Under the pieces are notes generated by a model that saw nothing but the letters and a program-made list of their open reading frames with translations, was not told the origin of the DNA and searched no databases. The position numbers were made by a program, and so were the translations under genes. From assembly GCF_000294775.2 (NCBI RefSeq), contig NZ_CP015506.1:2207501-2271500 (forward strand): a stretch of DNA of 64,000 bases, given 5' to 3'. Source of the DNA: Cytobacillus oceanisediminis 2691 (GTDB taxonomy: Bacteria > Bacillota > Bacilli > Bacillales > Cytobacillaceae). Shown here piece by piece: positions 27,926 through 35,827 of the stretch. Positions within the stretch are counted from its first letter, which is position 1. Each line of letters opens with the position of its first letter.

Positions 27926-28052
27926 TTGTCTTGAGCTTATTTTATACTAAGATTTTGAAATATTCAATAATATATTCTAAATTTTTTAATAATTCAGCGA
28001 AAAGTTTATCTATTGTTCATTAAAGAGGAAAAGGGCGAGAGCCAACTGGGAG

Positions 28053-28613
28053 ATTAACGACCAAATTAATCACACACAAGGAAAAATGTTAGTTAATGCG
28101 GCCGAATCACGACGAAAATAATTAAACTCAAAGAAAATGGTAGTTAACCTCACAGGATAACGACCAAATTAATCGCACACAAGGAAAAACGGTAGTTAAT
28201 GCGGCCGAATCACGACGAAAATAATTAAACTCAAAGAAAATGGTAGTTAATCTCACAGAATAACGACCAAATTAATCGCACACAAGGAAAAACGGTAGTT
28301 AATGCGGCCGAATCACGATGAAAATAATTAAACTCAAAGAAAATGGTAGTTAATCTCGCTGAATAACGACCAAATTAATCACACACAAGGAAAAACGGTA
28401 GTTAATGCGGCCGAATCACGATGAAAATAATTAAACTCAAAGAAAATGGTAGTTAATCTCGCTGAATAACGACCAAATTAATCACACACAAGGAAAAACG
28501 GTAGTTAATGTGAGCGAATCACGACGAAATAATTAAACCCAAAGAAAATGGTAGTTAATGTAGCCGAATCACGACGAAATTAATCGCACTCAAAGGAAAA
28601 TCGTAGTTAATCC
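28053..28613. repeat. Tandem repeat array 2, alternating 51/52-bp units, 11 copies
   Basis: Type A units (ATTAACGACC or ATAACGACC, then AAGGAAAAACGGTAGTTAAT) start at 28053, 28157, 28260, 28363 and 28466. Type B units (ATCACGACG, then CAAAGAAAATGGTAGTTAA) start at 28106, 28209, 28312, 28415, 28518 and 28568. The alternation gives a 103-base higher-order repeat. Type A arms pair over ten bases with one mismatch. It fills most of the 919-base gap between the 111-aa gene and the ferredoxin gene. The left 120 bases of that gap hold operator O6. Confidence 0.9.
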
Positions 28614-28665
28614 AGTAAGAGACACCTACCTATATCCGCCAAACACAAAAAAATAAAAAACGAGT

Positions 28666-28694
28666 TTGCTAATCTTCCCGAAAGATTGTATACT
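28666..28694 (+). promoter_or_regulatory. SigA promoter of ferredoxin 1 with overlapping operator
   Basis: TTGCTA, 17 bases, TATACT. The -10 box is part of TTGTATACTTT (28686-28696), so repressor binding would block it. Confidence 0.6.
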
Positions 28695-28696
28695 TT
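28686..28696. promoter_or_regulatory. Operator O7 (variant)
   Basis: TTGTATACTTT, one arm degenerate, overlapping the -10 box. Confidence 0.45.
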
Positions 28697-28741
28697 GAAA
28701 AAGTATCAAAATCTTTAGAATTAACTGAAAGGGGTAATATT

Positions 28742-29074
28742 ATGCCGAAGGTAACGCTTCATGTGGATGGAGAGATTGTGGAAAAGCAGGTAAAGGATAA
28801 TGCCAATTTGGTTGTCCTTGCAGGGATCCGCCAGTTTCCCGAATTAAAATATGGTTGCGGCATGGGAAGATGCACAAAATGTACGTGCATAGTATTAAAT
28901 GGGGGAGATGATCTCGCTCCGCCAAATTGGAAGGAAGAAAAAATGCTTGGCGACAAAGTGAAAGAAGGGTATCGGTTAACCTGTCAAATGACGATCCAAA
29001 ACGACATTGAAATATCCCAGGAAAACATCTCTGTAAAGCCCCCTAAGAAGACTACTGCAGTTATTACAAAATAG
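28742..29074 (+). CDS. [2Fe-2S] ferredoxin 1
   Basis: A 110-residue plant/vertebrate-type ferredoxin-fold protein. Cluster ligands are Cys39, Cys44, Cys47 and Cys81 (C-x4-C-x2-C-x33-C). An extra Cys49 follows the third. GGGG precedes the ATG. It probably supplies electrons to an oxygenase; the diiron oxidase gene is 1.1 kb downstream. Confidence 0.88.
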   Translation: MPKVTLHVDGEIVEKQVKDNANLVVLAGIRQFPELKYGCGMGRCTKCTCIVLNGGDDLAPPNWKEEKMLGDKVKEGYRLTCQMTIQNDIEISQENISVKPPKKTTAVITK

Positions 29075-29094
29075 TTTTTTATTTTTATTTATTA

Positions 29095-29105
29095 TTGGTA
29101 TACAA
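29095..29105. promoter_or_regulatory. Operator O8, TTGGTATACAA
   Basis: Exact motif in the 60-base gap between ferredoxin 1 and the creatininase-family gene. Confidence 0.55.
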
Positions 29106-29134
29106 AATACCTAAAATAAGCGGGGTATCAAGAA

Positions 29135-29905
29135 ATGAATTGTTATGATCTTACTAAAATGACTTGGAAGGAAGTCGAGAAATCACTAGACACAGTAGAG
29201 TTTGCCATAATTCCTGTTGGAGCACATGAGCAGCATGGTCCACATATGGCCGAAAGCTGTGATGCGGTGCTTGCGGAGAGAATGGCTAATAAACTGGGGC
29301 AGAGAATGTTCCCATATGCTATTGTGACGCCGACTGTTAACATGGGGGTTTCCGAGCATCACATCCATTTTCCCGGTACAATAACACTTCAGCCTTCAAC
29401 TTTGATTGCCATTCTTACAGACATGGTTTCCTCACTGAAACAGCATGGAATCAAGAAGTTTTTATTTTTGAATTCACATGGCGGAAACCAATCTACACTG
29501 AATTTGGCCGCCATGACTATCACCAAGGAACTGGAAGTAGAAGTCTACTATGCAAAGACCACGTCATCTGCAAAGGGATCTATCGGGAAATATGTAAAAT
29601 CCCCTTTATTTGGCCACAGCTGCGAACGGGAAGTGTCTGAAGCCCTGTATCTTGCTCCTGAACTGGTAAGAGAGGACCTCTTGGAAAAAGGAGATATCAA
29701 GGAAGGCGGAAGATGGGAAAGGCTCCGGCCTGGGAAAGCTGTCCAGGGATTTTACTTCTATGAAGAAATGACTGGAAACGGCTGTATAGGTGATGGCCGG
29801 CAAGGGAGCAGGGAAATCGGAGAGCAAATCGTTGAAGAAGCCCTGGATAATCTGTCTGCAGAACTTTCCGAGCTGCTTGATCTTAAAGAAGAGCTGCTTT
29901 ATTAG
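29135..29905 (+). CDS. Creatininase-family metallohydrolase
   Basis: A 256-residue protein. Metal ligands are visible as Glu32 and His34 (GAHEQHGPH), Asp43 (SCDAVLA), His115 (NSHGGN) and a Glu in CEREVSEA. Known members open cyclic amides (creatinine), deformylate or cleave small peptides (MftE). Here the likely job is hydrolysis of an amide or ring formed in the pathway. The ribosome site is weak (AGCGGGG). It has its own operator. Confidence 0.85.
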   Translation: MNCYDLTKMTWKEVEKSLDTVEFAIIPVGAHEQHGPHMAESCDAVLAERMANKLGQRMFPYAIVTPTVNMGVSEHHIHFPGTITLQPSTLIAILTDMVSSLKQHGIKKFLFLNSHGGNQSTLNLAAMTITKELEVEVYYAKTTSSAKGSIGKYVKSPLFGHSCEREVSEALYLAPELVREDLLEKGDIKEGGRWERLRPGKAVQGFYFYEEMTGNGCIGDGRQGSREIGEQIVEEALDNLSAELSELLDLKEELLY

Positions 29906-29962
29906 TTACTTACAATCTATCATACGATAAAAATTAATCTTTAAAAAATTCTAAAAATTATG

Positions 29963-29991
29963 TTTACAATTCAAAAAGAATAGGTTATGAT
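29963..29991 (+). promoter_or_regulatory. SigA promoter of the diiron oxidase gene
   Basis: TTTACA, 17 bases, TATGAT. Operator O9 begins at about +1, which suits repression. Confidence 0.7.
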
Positions 29992-29998
29992 TTCATTA

Positions 29999-30009
29999 AG
30001 GTATACCAA
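29999..30009. promoter_or_regulatory. Operator O9, AGGTATACCAA
   Basis: The core GGTATACC is a perfect palindrome, lying at the predicted transcription start. Confidence 0.55.
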
Positions 30010-30071
30010 AGACCAAAAAAACAAGGTAATATAAGGTTGTAAATTAGCAACCTATTATTTTTTAATAAGTT

Positions 30072-30082
30072 TTGGTATACAA
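30072..30082. promoter_or_regulatory. Operator O10, TTGGTATACAA
   Basis: Exact motif within the extended palindrome TTTTGGTATACAAAAT, between promoter and start codon. Confidence 0.55.
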
Positions 30083-30130
30083 AATATCAAGTGCCAATAG
30101 GCTACATAAATTTCGAGGAGGAGTTTACAC

Positions 30131-30862
30131 ATGCCAGAATTATTATCGAAAGATGAATTTCGCAAAGAACTAGAGGAAGCCATTAAAGGAAACCATAGCC
30201 AGAAAGCTCCATTCACTGTAGCTTGGGCTGAAGGAAAATTGGAAAGAAAGCATTTTGCCAGATGGGCAGAAAACCATTACCACTATGTTGGACCTTTTGC
30301 TGACTACTTAGCATACATCTATCACAACACTCCAACCGATCCAAAATTTGAAGCAGCAAAAGATTTCACACTTCAAAACATGTATGAAGAAGAAATTGCG
30401 GCAGACCGCCATACAGACTTGCTGATTCGCTTTGCGGAAGCATGTGGAACAACCCGCGAACGAGTAATCAATCCAGAAAACATGGCTCCAACAACATTAG
30501 GCCTGCAAAGCTGGTGCTACGCAGTAGCTGCCCGTGAAAACTTCGTTGTAGCAACAGCTGCTCTAGTTGTCGGCCTGGAATCCCAGGTTCCGGACATTTA
30601 TCGAAAGCAGACTCCGGCTCTCCGTGCACAATACGGATTCACGGATGAAGAAATCGAATTCTTCGATCTTCATATCGTATCCGATGAAATCCATGGAGAA
30701 CGCGGCTACAAAATCGTTTTGGACCATGCAGATACTCCTGAATTACAGCAGCGCTGCCTTGAAGTAGTCCGCACAGGTGCGAAAATGCGCCGTATGTACA
30801 TGGATGGCTTATGGAGGGAATATCTTGAACAAGATCTTGGTTCTTTAGTAGAAGCAAAATAA
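30131..30862 (+). CDS. Heme-oxygenase-like diiron oxidase (CADD/PqqC/TenA-like)
   Basis: A 243-residue all-helical protein of the iron-containing redox (HDO) superfamily. A full ligand set can be placed: Glu87, His94, Glu150, His181, Asp185 and His188 (MYEEEIAADRH; VVGLE; HIVSDEIH). Its spacing closely matches the ligands of Chlamydia CADD (E81, H88, E142, H174, D178, H181), which PqqC and TenA lack. Such enzymes use O2 to oxidise organic substrates. AGGAGGAG precedes the ATG. A strong promoter with two operators stands upstream. Likely the key oxidase of the cluster, with the two ferredoxins as donors; the substrate is unknown. Confidence 0.85.
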   Translation: MPELLSKDEFRKELEEAIKGNHSQKAPFTVAWAEGKLERKHFARWAENHYHYVGPFADYLAYIYHNTPTDPKFEAAKDFTLQNMYEEEIAADRHTDLLIRFAEACGTTRERVINPENMAPTTLGLQSWCYAVAARENFVVATAALVVGLESQVPDIYRKQTPALRAQYGFTDEEIEFFDLHIVSDEIHGERGYKIVLDHADTPELQQRCLEVVRTGAKMRRMYMDGLWREYLEQDLGSLVEAK

Positions 30863-30876
30863 TATGTAATATCCAG

Positions 30877-30923
30877 GCCGTCACACTAAATCTTGTCCTT
30901 CGAGGTCTATGTGGCGGCTCTTT
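30877..30923 (+). terminator. Weak terminator/attenuator after the oxidase gene
   Basis: GCCGTCACA/TGTGGCGGC stem with a long loop and a short T-rich tail, 14 bases after the stop. It may lower expression of the downstream dehydrogenase. Confidence 0.55.
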
Positions 30924-30983
30924 CTATAATAGGAGAAGTTGTCTCAGGAAAGAGAGAAATTAACAGAGAGTAAGGTGATAGGT

Positions 30984-32447
30984 TTGATTACAACAAAGGT
31001 AGAAACATTCAATAACTATATTAATGGTGAGTGGCAGGAATCCGCGAGCCAAAAGAAGTTTTATAGTGTGAACCCTGCAAATACAGAAGATGTTGTCGGC
31101 GTTTTTCAGGCATCCACTGAAACCGATGTGAAAGAGGCAATTGAAGCTGCCAGTGAAGCTTTCCCTGGCTGGGCAAAGACAGCTCCATCAAAGCGTGCTG
31201 CCATTTTAAACAAGGCCGCAGCACATCTCGAAGAAAATGCTGCCCAATATGCAGAAGAACTGACTAGGGAAGAAGGAAAGCATGTCAATGATGCGAAAAA
31301 TGAAGTGCTGCGCTCCGCACAGACACTTCGCTATTATGCGGTCGAGGGACAAAGCTTCACAGGTGAAACCTTCCCGAATGATGATCCAAATATGAGAGTT
31401 TCGACAGAAAGAGAGCCGCTTGGAGTGGTAAGTGTGATCACGCCATGGAACTTTCCAATCTCCATTGCTGCGAGAAAAATTGCTCCGGCATTAATTACTG
31501 GAAACACAGTGGTGTTCAAACCTTCTTCAGATACCCCTCTGATTGCCGTGCGGCTTGTTGAAGCGCTGCACGAGGCCGGTATACCAAATGGCGTTTTGAA
31601 CTTTGTTACTGGGAAGGCATCTGATGTTGGTGATTTACTGGTCACCCATCCTGCAGTCAAGGCTGTCACTTTCACTGGCTCAACAGCTGCAGGAGAGGAC
31701 ATCCATAGCAAATGCTCTTTCACCACCCGCACTCAAATGGAACTTGGAGGAAAGAACCCGCTTCTAGTTATGGAAGATGCTGACCTTGATCTTGCCGCTG
31801 CATTAACAGTGAATGGCGGGTTTTCTTTAACCGGGCAAGCCTGTACAGGAACAAGCAGAGTGATCGTGATGAACGAAGTAAAAGATGCATTTTTGGAGAA
31901 ATTGATTGAAAAAACAAGCGCCCTTAAAATTGGCAGCGGGTTTGAAGAAGGAGTTAAGATCGGCCCGCTTGCAAATGAAAGACAGCTGAAAAATGTCCTG
32001 AAGTATATTGAGGTTGGCAAAGAAGACGGTGCGGAACTAGCATATGGCGGTGAGCACCTCACATCAGGTGAATATGAAAAAGGATATTTTGTGCAGCCGG
32101 CCATTTTTACTAATGTTAAGCCAAATCACCGCATTGCCAAGGAAGAAATCTTTGGACCTGTCATTGCCGTGATCGAGGCAGATACATATGAAGAGGCCGT
32201 TGCGATTGCCAATGACGTTGACTATGGATTGTCTGCTTCCATTGTGACAAATAACTTAAAAACAGCCAGCCGGTTTACTAAAGACATTCAGGCAGGCACG
32301 GTAAAAGTGAATCGGACAACAACCGGCAACTTAATCAATGCACCTTTTGGCGGATTAAAGCAATCCAGCACCGCTACGTTCCGGGAATCGGGAAGAGTGG
32401 GCCTGGAATTTTTCACTCAAGTGAAAACCGTTTATATTGGCTATTAA
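30984..32447 (+). CDS. Aldehyde dehydrogenase, alpha-ketoglutarate semialdehyde-type
   Basis: A 487-residue NAD(P)+-dependent enzyme. Motifs include PWNFPISIAARKIAPAL, FTGSTAAGE, the general base in ELGGKN and the catalytic Cys in GQACTGTSR. The sequence resembles the 2,5-dioxovalerate/KGSADH branch (B. subtilis YcbD/GucD). TTG at 30984 follows AAGGTGAT and gives the usual N-terminus. A TTG at 30939 after GGAG is possible. It lies downstream of the diiron oxidase and probably oxidises an aldehyde product of the pathway. Confidence 0.88.
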   Translation: MITTKVETFNNYINGEWQESASQKKFYSVNPANTEDVVGVFQASTETDVKEAIEAASEAFPGWAKTAPSKRAAILNKAAAHLEENAAQYAEELTREEGKHVNDAKNEVLRSAQTLRYYAVEGQSFTGETFPNDDPNMRVSTEREPLGVVSVITPWNFPISIAARKIAPALITGNTVVFKPSSDTPLIAVRLVEALHEAGIPNGVLNFVTGKASDVGDLLVTHPAVKAVTFTGSTAAGEDIHSKCSFTTRTQMELGGKNPLLVMEDADLDLAAALTVNGGFSLTGQACTGTSRVIVMNEVKDAFLEKLIEKTSALKIGSGFEEGVKIGPLANERQLKNVLKYIEVGKEDGAELAYGGEHLTSGEYEKGYFVQPAIFTNVKPNHRIAKEEIFGPVIAVIEADTYEEAVAIANDVDYGLSASIVTNNLKTASRFTKDIQAGTVKVNRTTTGNLINAPFGGLKQSSTATFRESGRVGLEFFTQVKTVYIGY

Positions 32448-32465
32448 ATCAGAAGGAGAATGATG

Positions 32466-32945
32466 ATGAAAACAGCTCTAAAACTTGAATTGGAAGAAGC
32501 AAAATTGATGATTGAAGCAGCAAAGGTAAAATCAGCGGAAATCAATGTCTTTGAAACCATTGCAATTGTCGATGACGGAGGAAGTGTGATTGCCCTGGAG
32601 CGCATGAATGGAGCAAGAATCACCGGGCCAGAAATTGCAATTGCCAAGGCTTACACAGCAGCCGGCCATAAACGCTCCACCCATCTATTCAATAAAGAAC
32701 CGAACGGGCCTGCCCTTCCAGGCAATGAGGCATTTGGCATCCAGCATATGCTTAATGGCAAATTTGCTGTGTTTGTCGGAGGGTTCCCAATTGTTGTTAA
32801 TGGGGAAGTCGTTGGCGGAATCGGCATCAGCGGAGGAAATGGAGAGCAGGATACGGCTGTTGGTATCGCTGCATTAGAAGCCCTTCAATCCCACGTGGAA
32901 AAAGACGGCTATGAAGTTGTAACCGAAGCAGATATTAAAAAATAA
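32466..32945 (+). CDS. GlcG/HbpS-family (DUF336) heme-binding-like protein
   Basis: A 159-residue protein with the family features ETIAIVDDGGSVIALERM and GGIGISGGNGEQD. Members bind heme or cobalamin-like ligands and often occur in catabolic operons without a defined role. Three ATGs are in a row; the third (32466) lies seven bases from AAGGAG. It follows the aldehyde dehydrogenase gene by 18 bases, so co-transcription is expected. Confidence 0.88.
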   Translation: MKTALKLELEEAKLMIEAAKVKSAEINVFETIAIVDDGGSVIALERMNGARITGPEIAIAKAYTAAGHKRSTHLFNKEPNGPALPGNEAFGIQHMLNGKFAVFVGGFPIVVNGEVVGGIGISGGNGEQDTAVGIAALEALQSHVEKDGYEVVTEADIKK

Positions 32946-32952
32946 TAGAAAG

Positions 32953-32997
32953 GGACCTCATTCGTTATTAATAGGTAGCGGAATGAGGTCCTTCTTC
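32953..32997 (+). terminator. Terminator after the HbpS-like gene
   Basis: GGACCTCATTC/GAATGAGGTCC 11-bp stem with a 17-base loop and TTCTTC. Confidence 0.7.
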
Positions 32998-33029
32998 AGT
33001 CAATAACACCTAAATAAGGGGAGGATCGC

Positions 33030-33626
33030 ATGAAGCCTTATCTTGAATTGGCAATTGGATTTGCACGCACCGGCGTGACAGGGTATGGAGGAGGTCCTTC
33101 GACAATACCGCTGATTGAATTTGAAGCAGTTAAGAAATATAAATGGATGACGGAGGAGGAATTCGGGGAGATTCTGGCATTAGCCAATACGCTGCCAGGA
33201 CCGATTGCAACGAAAATGGCTGCCTATATCGGCTACAAAGTCAAAGGCAGCATGGGTGCCGCAGTAGCTATCCTTACTCATATCCTTCCTTCTATTATTG
33301 CCATGCTAGCCTTGCTTGGCGTTTTATACTCTTTTCGCCAGTCCCCGATTGTCAGCGGAATGGTACAGGGAGTGACACCAGTCATTGGCTTTATGCTGGC
33401 AGAGATGGCCTATCGTTTCTACCAGAAAGGCAGCCAGGGCTTAGGGCTGCCAAAAAATCTTATGCTGGCTGCCGTATCACTGGTATTTGTTCAGTTTTTG
33501 GAATGGCATCCCGGTATTTTAATTGCGATAGTCTTAAGCACAGCATTTTATATTGCCCATCGGAAGGAGCAGGCGAATAAAAAGGCAATTGAAGAGTACA
33601 TGCCAGTAAGGGAGAAAAGTTCATGA
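33030..33626 (+). CDS. Chromate transporter family, half-size subunit 1
   Basis: A 198-residue short-chain ChrA-type protein with about six helices. Family motifs are GYGGGPSTIPLIE and ANTLPGPIATKMAAYIG. It overlaps the next gene by ATGA, and the two probably form a heterodimer. Placement in a catabolic cluster suggests transport of an organic anion or oxyanion rather than chromate detoxification. Confidence 0.88.
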   Translation: MKPYLELAIGFARTGVTGYGGGPSTIPLIEFEAVKKYKWMTEEEFGEILALANTLPGPIATKMAAYIGYKVKGSMGAAVAILTHILPSIIAMLALLGVLYSFRQSPIVSGMVQGVTPVIGFMLAEMAYRFYQKGSQGLGLPKNLMLAAVSLVFVQFLEWHPGILIAIVLSTAFYIAHRKEQANKKAIEEYMPVREKSS

Positions 33627-34153
33627 TATATTGGGAGATCTTTTGGGCATTTTTTGTAGCAAATCTATTGGGTTACGGAGGGGGACCCGCAACGATCCCG
33701 CTCATTCAAATAGAAGTAGTGAACAACAATGGCTGGATGACACTCACTGAATTTGGGGATGTTCTCGCCATTGCCAATGCGCTGCCGGGTCCCATTGCAA
33801 CAAAAATGGCTGGATTCATCGGCTATGAATTAGGCGGGGTTTTAGGGGCGGCAGTGGCTTTGGCAGCTACCATCCTGCCATCAGCGCTGGCAGTCATCGT
33901 CCTGTTTAAGTTTGTTAATCTATTCAAAGATTCCCCTAAAGTAAAGCTAATGACCAAATCCGTGCAGCCGATCATTGCTGTCCTCCTGGCTGTCATGGCC
34001 TACCAGTTCTTTTTGACAGCCTTTGAAAACAGCGGAATGCTGCATCTTGTGCTTCTTGCAGCCGTTAGCTATTTAACATTAATTAAATTCAAGGTTCATC
34101 CTTCGCTTGTTATATTTGGAGCTTTATTTTATGGAGGAATCTTTTTATCTTAA
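33623..34153 (+). CDS. Chromate transporter family, half-size subunit 2
   Basis: A 176-residue partner with the same motifs (GYGGGPATIPLIQ; ANALPGPIATKMAGFIGYE). It is translationally coupled to subunit 1, and the gntR gene copy 2 follows by 24 bases. The pair is typical of short ChrA proteins in Bacillaceae, where both halves are needed. Confidence 0.88.
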   Translation: MIYWEIFWAFFVANLLGYGGGPATIPLIQIEVVNNNGWMTLTEFGDVLAIANALPGPIATKMAGFIGYELGGVLGAAVALAATILPSALAVIVLFKFVNLFKDSPKVKLMTKSVQPIIAVLLAVMAYQFFLTAFENSGMLHLVLLAAVSYLTLIKFKVHPSLVIFGALFYGGIFLS

Positions 34154-34177
34154 GTTATAAAAATAGGAGGTGGAAAA

Positions 34178-34885
34178 ATGGATAGAACATGGGAGGAAAA
34201 CAACTTAATATCTATACGCGAACATGCGTATTTGTACCTGAAAAGACTCATTTTAGAAGGAGAATACCAGGCAGGAGACAGACTGGTAGAAAGAGAACTT
34301 GCAGCCAAGCTAAACATTAGCCGCACACCGATTCGGGAGGCTCTGTTCAGGCTGGAATCTCAAGGTTTCGTGAAAACAGTTCCCAGAAAAGGGGTTGTCA
34401 TCTCCAATATCTCAGAGGATGAAGTATTGGAGGTATTTACGATTCTCTCTTCACTGGAAGTGCTGGCTGTAAAATTGGCAGCACAAAGAATGGATACAAG
34501 TACACAAAAAGAACTGGATCTCAAAATTAAGGAACTAATGGAGCTAAGTGAACAGGATGAAGAAAACTTCAATTCCGAACATATTCAAATGAATAGGCTG
34601 ATTAATAAGGCATCTAAAAGTCCAAAACTATATGAAATCCTATCAGGCTTGATCGATTTTATTCATATGGCGGCCAATATGGGATATGAAACACCAGGAA
34701 GAAGGAAGGACTCATTAAAAGAACATATCGATATAATGAAGGCACTGCGCGATAAAGATGCCGAAATAGCTGAATACTTGATGAGGATTCATATTGAAAA
34801 TTCGAAGAAAGCCTACATGGCGTATATAAACAGTGTTAAAAAGAGGGACCTGCTAAAATTTCAACAGCAAAACGTTTATGAATGA
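34178..34885 (+). CDS. GntR/FadR-family (FCD) regulator, copy 2
   Basis: A 235-residue paralogue of the regulator at 21346-22020. The HTH (LAAKLNISRTPIREALFRLE) and wing are nearly identical, while the FCD effector domain is more diverged. AGGAGGTGG precedes the ATG. It is the last gene of the transporter unit. It probably shares the TTGGTATACAA operator while sensing a related ligand. Confidence 0.9.
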   Translation: MDRTWEENNLISIREHAYLYLKRLILEGEYQAGDRLVERELAAKLNISRTPIREALFRLESQGFVKTVPRKGVVISNISEDEVLEVFTILSSLEVLAVKLAAQRMDTSTQKELDLKIKELMELSEQDEENFNSEHIQMNRLINKASKSPKLYEILSGLIDFIHMAANMGYETPGRRKDSLKEHIDIMKALRDKDAEIAEYLMRIHIENSKKAYMAYINSVKKRDLLKFQQQNVYE

Positions 34886-34909
34886 AAGTAAAAGAAAATA
34901 ATGAAGCAT

Positions 34910-35155
34910 CCTTCGGACAGGAGAGCAAGGAACCATAGGAATAATGTTCGAACTTGGGCGACCTTCGGACAGTAGAGGAAGAAACCGGAGGGCGTGAGTC
35001 CGAACTTGGGCGACCTTCGGACAGTAGAGGAAGAAACCGGAGGGCGTGAGTCCGAACTTGGGCGACCTTCGGACAGAAGAGAAAGAAACCGGAGGGCGTG
35101 AGTCCGAACTTGGGCCACCTTCGGGACAGAAGAGGAAGAAATCAGTCCGAACTGG
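34910..35155. repeat. Tandem repeat array 3, 52-bp unit, about 5 copies
   Basis: Units begin (CCTTCGGAC) at 34910, 34962, 35014, 35066 and 35118, an exact 52-base period. Each has arm TTCGGAC, a 27-base purine-rich loop with AGAGGAAGAAACCGG, arm GTCCGAA and an 11-base linker. The first and last copies are degenerate. It occupies half of the 489-base gap between gntR copy 2 and ferredoxin 2; the rest is promoter DNA. Confidence 0.9.
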
Positions 35156-35300
35156 CCATTTCTTTAGAGGGAGAAGAAACCAATGGGGATATGTTCAAAG
35201 AATGTCGACTATGGAAAATGCATAAGGGTCAAGGGCAAAGCAGTGCTGCAGTTACGGGATTAGAGTAATAACTTAAAATAAAATATTTAAAAGTTTAGTA

Positions 35301-35329
35301 TTGTCTGAATATTATTTATATGGTATATT
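35301..35329 (+). promoter_or_regulatory. SigA promoter of ferredoxin 2
   Basis: TTGTCT, 17 bases, TATATT, with operator O11 overlapping the -10 end. Confidence 0.6.
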
Positions 35330-35338
35330 GTATACCAA
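35328..35338. promoter_or_regulatory. Operator O11, TTGTATACCAA
   Basis: Reverse-complement of the exact motif, starting within the -10 box of the ferredoxin 2 promoter. Confidence 0.55.
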
Positions 35339-35374
35339 GAACTAAGAAACGAAACCACAGGGAGGAATTCAATC

Positions 35375-35725
35375 ATGCCAAACATCCATTTTGTCAATAG
35401 CAACAAAACTCTGGAAGTGCCTGAGGATTCTAATATATTAAGAATGTCGCTCCGCTATGATGGAGATCTGCCAAATCGCTGCGGCGGAGGAATTTGCGGT
35501 ACTTGTGTTTTTAAAACTGAAGAAGGAGCAGAATACCTGGACAACGTAAAAATCCAGGAAAGAAGGAAGCTGGGAGAAGAGTGGCTGGGGAAAGGCTATC
35601 GTTTAGGCTGCCAGACATTCGTTACAGACGGGGATATCACCATTTCATGGGACGATGAAGTTACAGATCAGGTGAAAAAGAGAAAGCCGGATAAATTAAA
35701 GCAAACCGTTACAACAGGAAAATGA
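35375..35725 (+). CDS. [2Fe-2S] ferredoxin 2
   Basis: A 116-residue ferredoxin with ligands Cys36, Cys41, Cys44 and Cys79 (C-x4-C-x2-C-x34-C), a near match to ferredoxin 1 in spacing but divergent elsewhere. The C-terminus is basic (VKKRKPDKLK). GGGAGG precedes the ATG. It is controlled by its own operator, so it is not simply a duplicate in the same transcript. Confidence 0.88.
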   Translation: MPNIHFVNSNKTLEVPEDSNILRMSLRYDGDLPNRCGGGICGTCVFKTEEGAEYLDNVKIQERRKLGEEWLGKGYRLGCQTFVTDGDITISWDDEVTDQVKKRKPDKLKQTVTTGK

Positions 35726-35827
35726 GATTGCGAATACTGCATTCTGTAATGGATGAAATAACGTCATTTGCCCATTACAGAATGTAATAGTATATAGAAT
35801 CCCAATAAAATAGAAGAAGGTGACATT

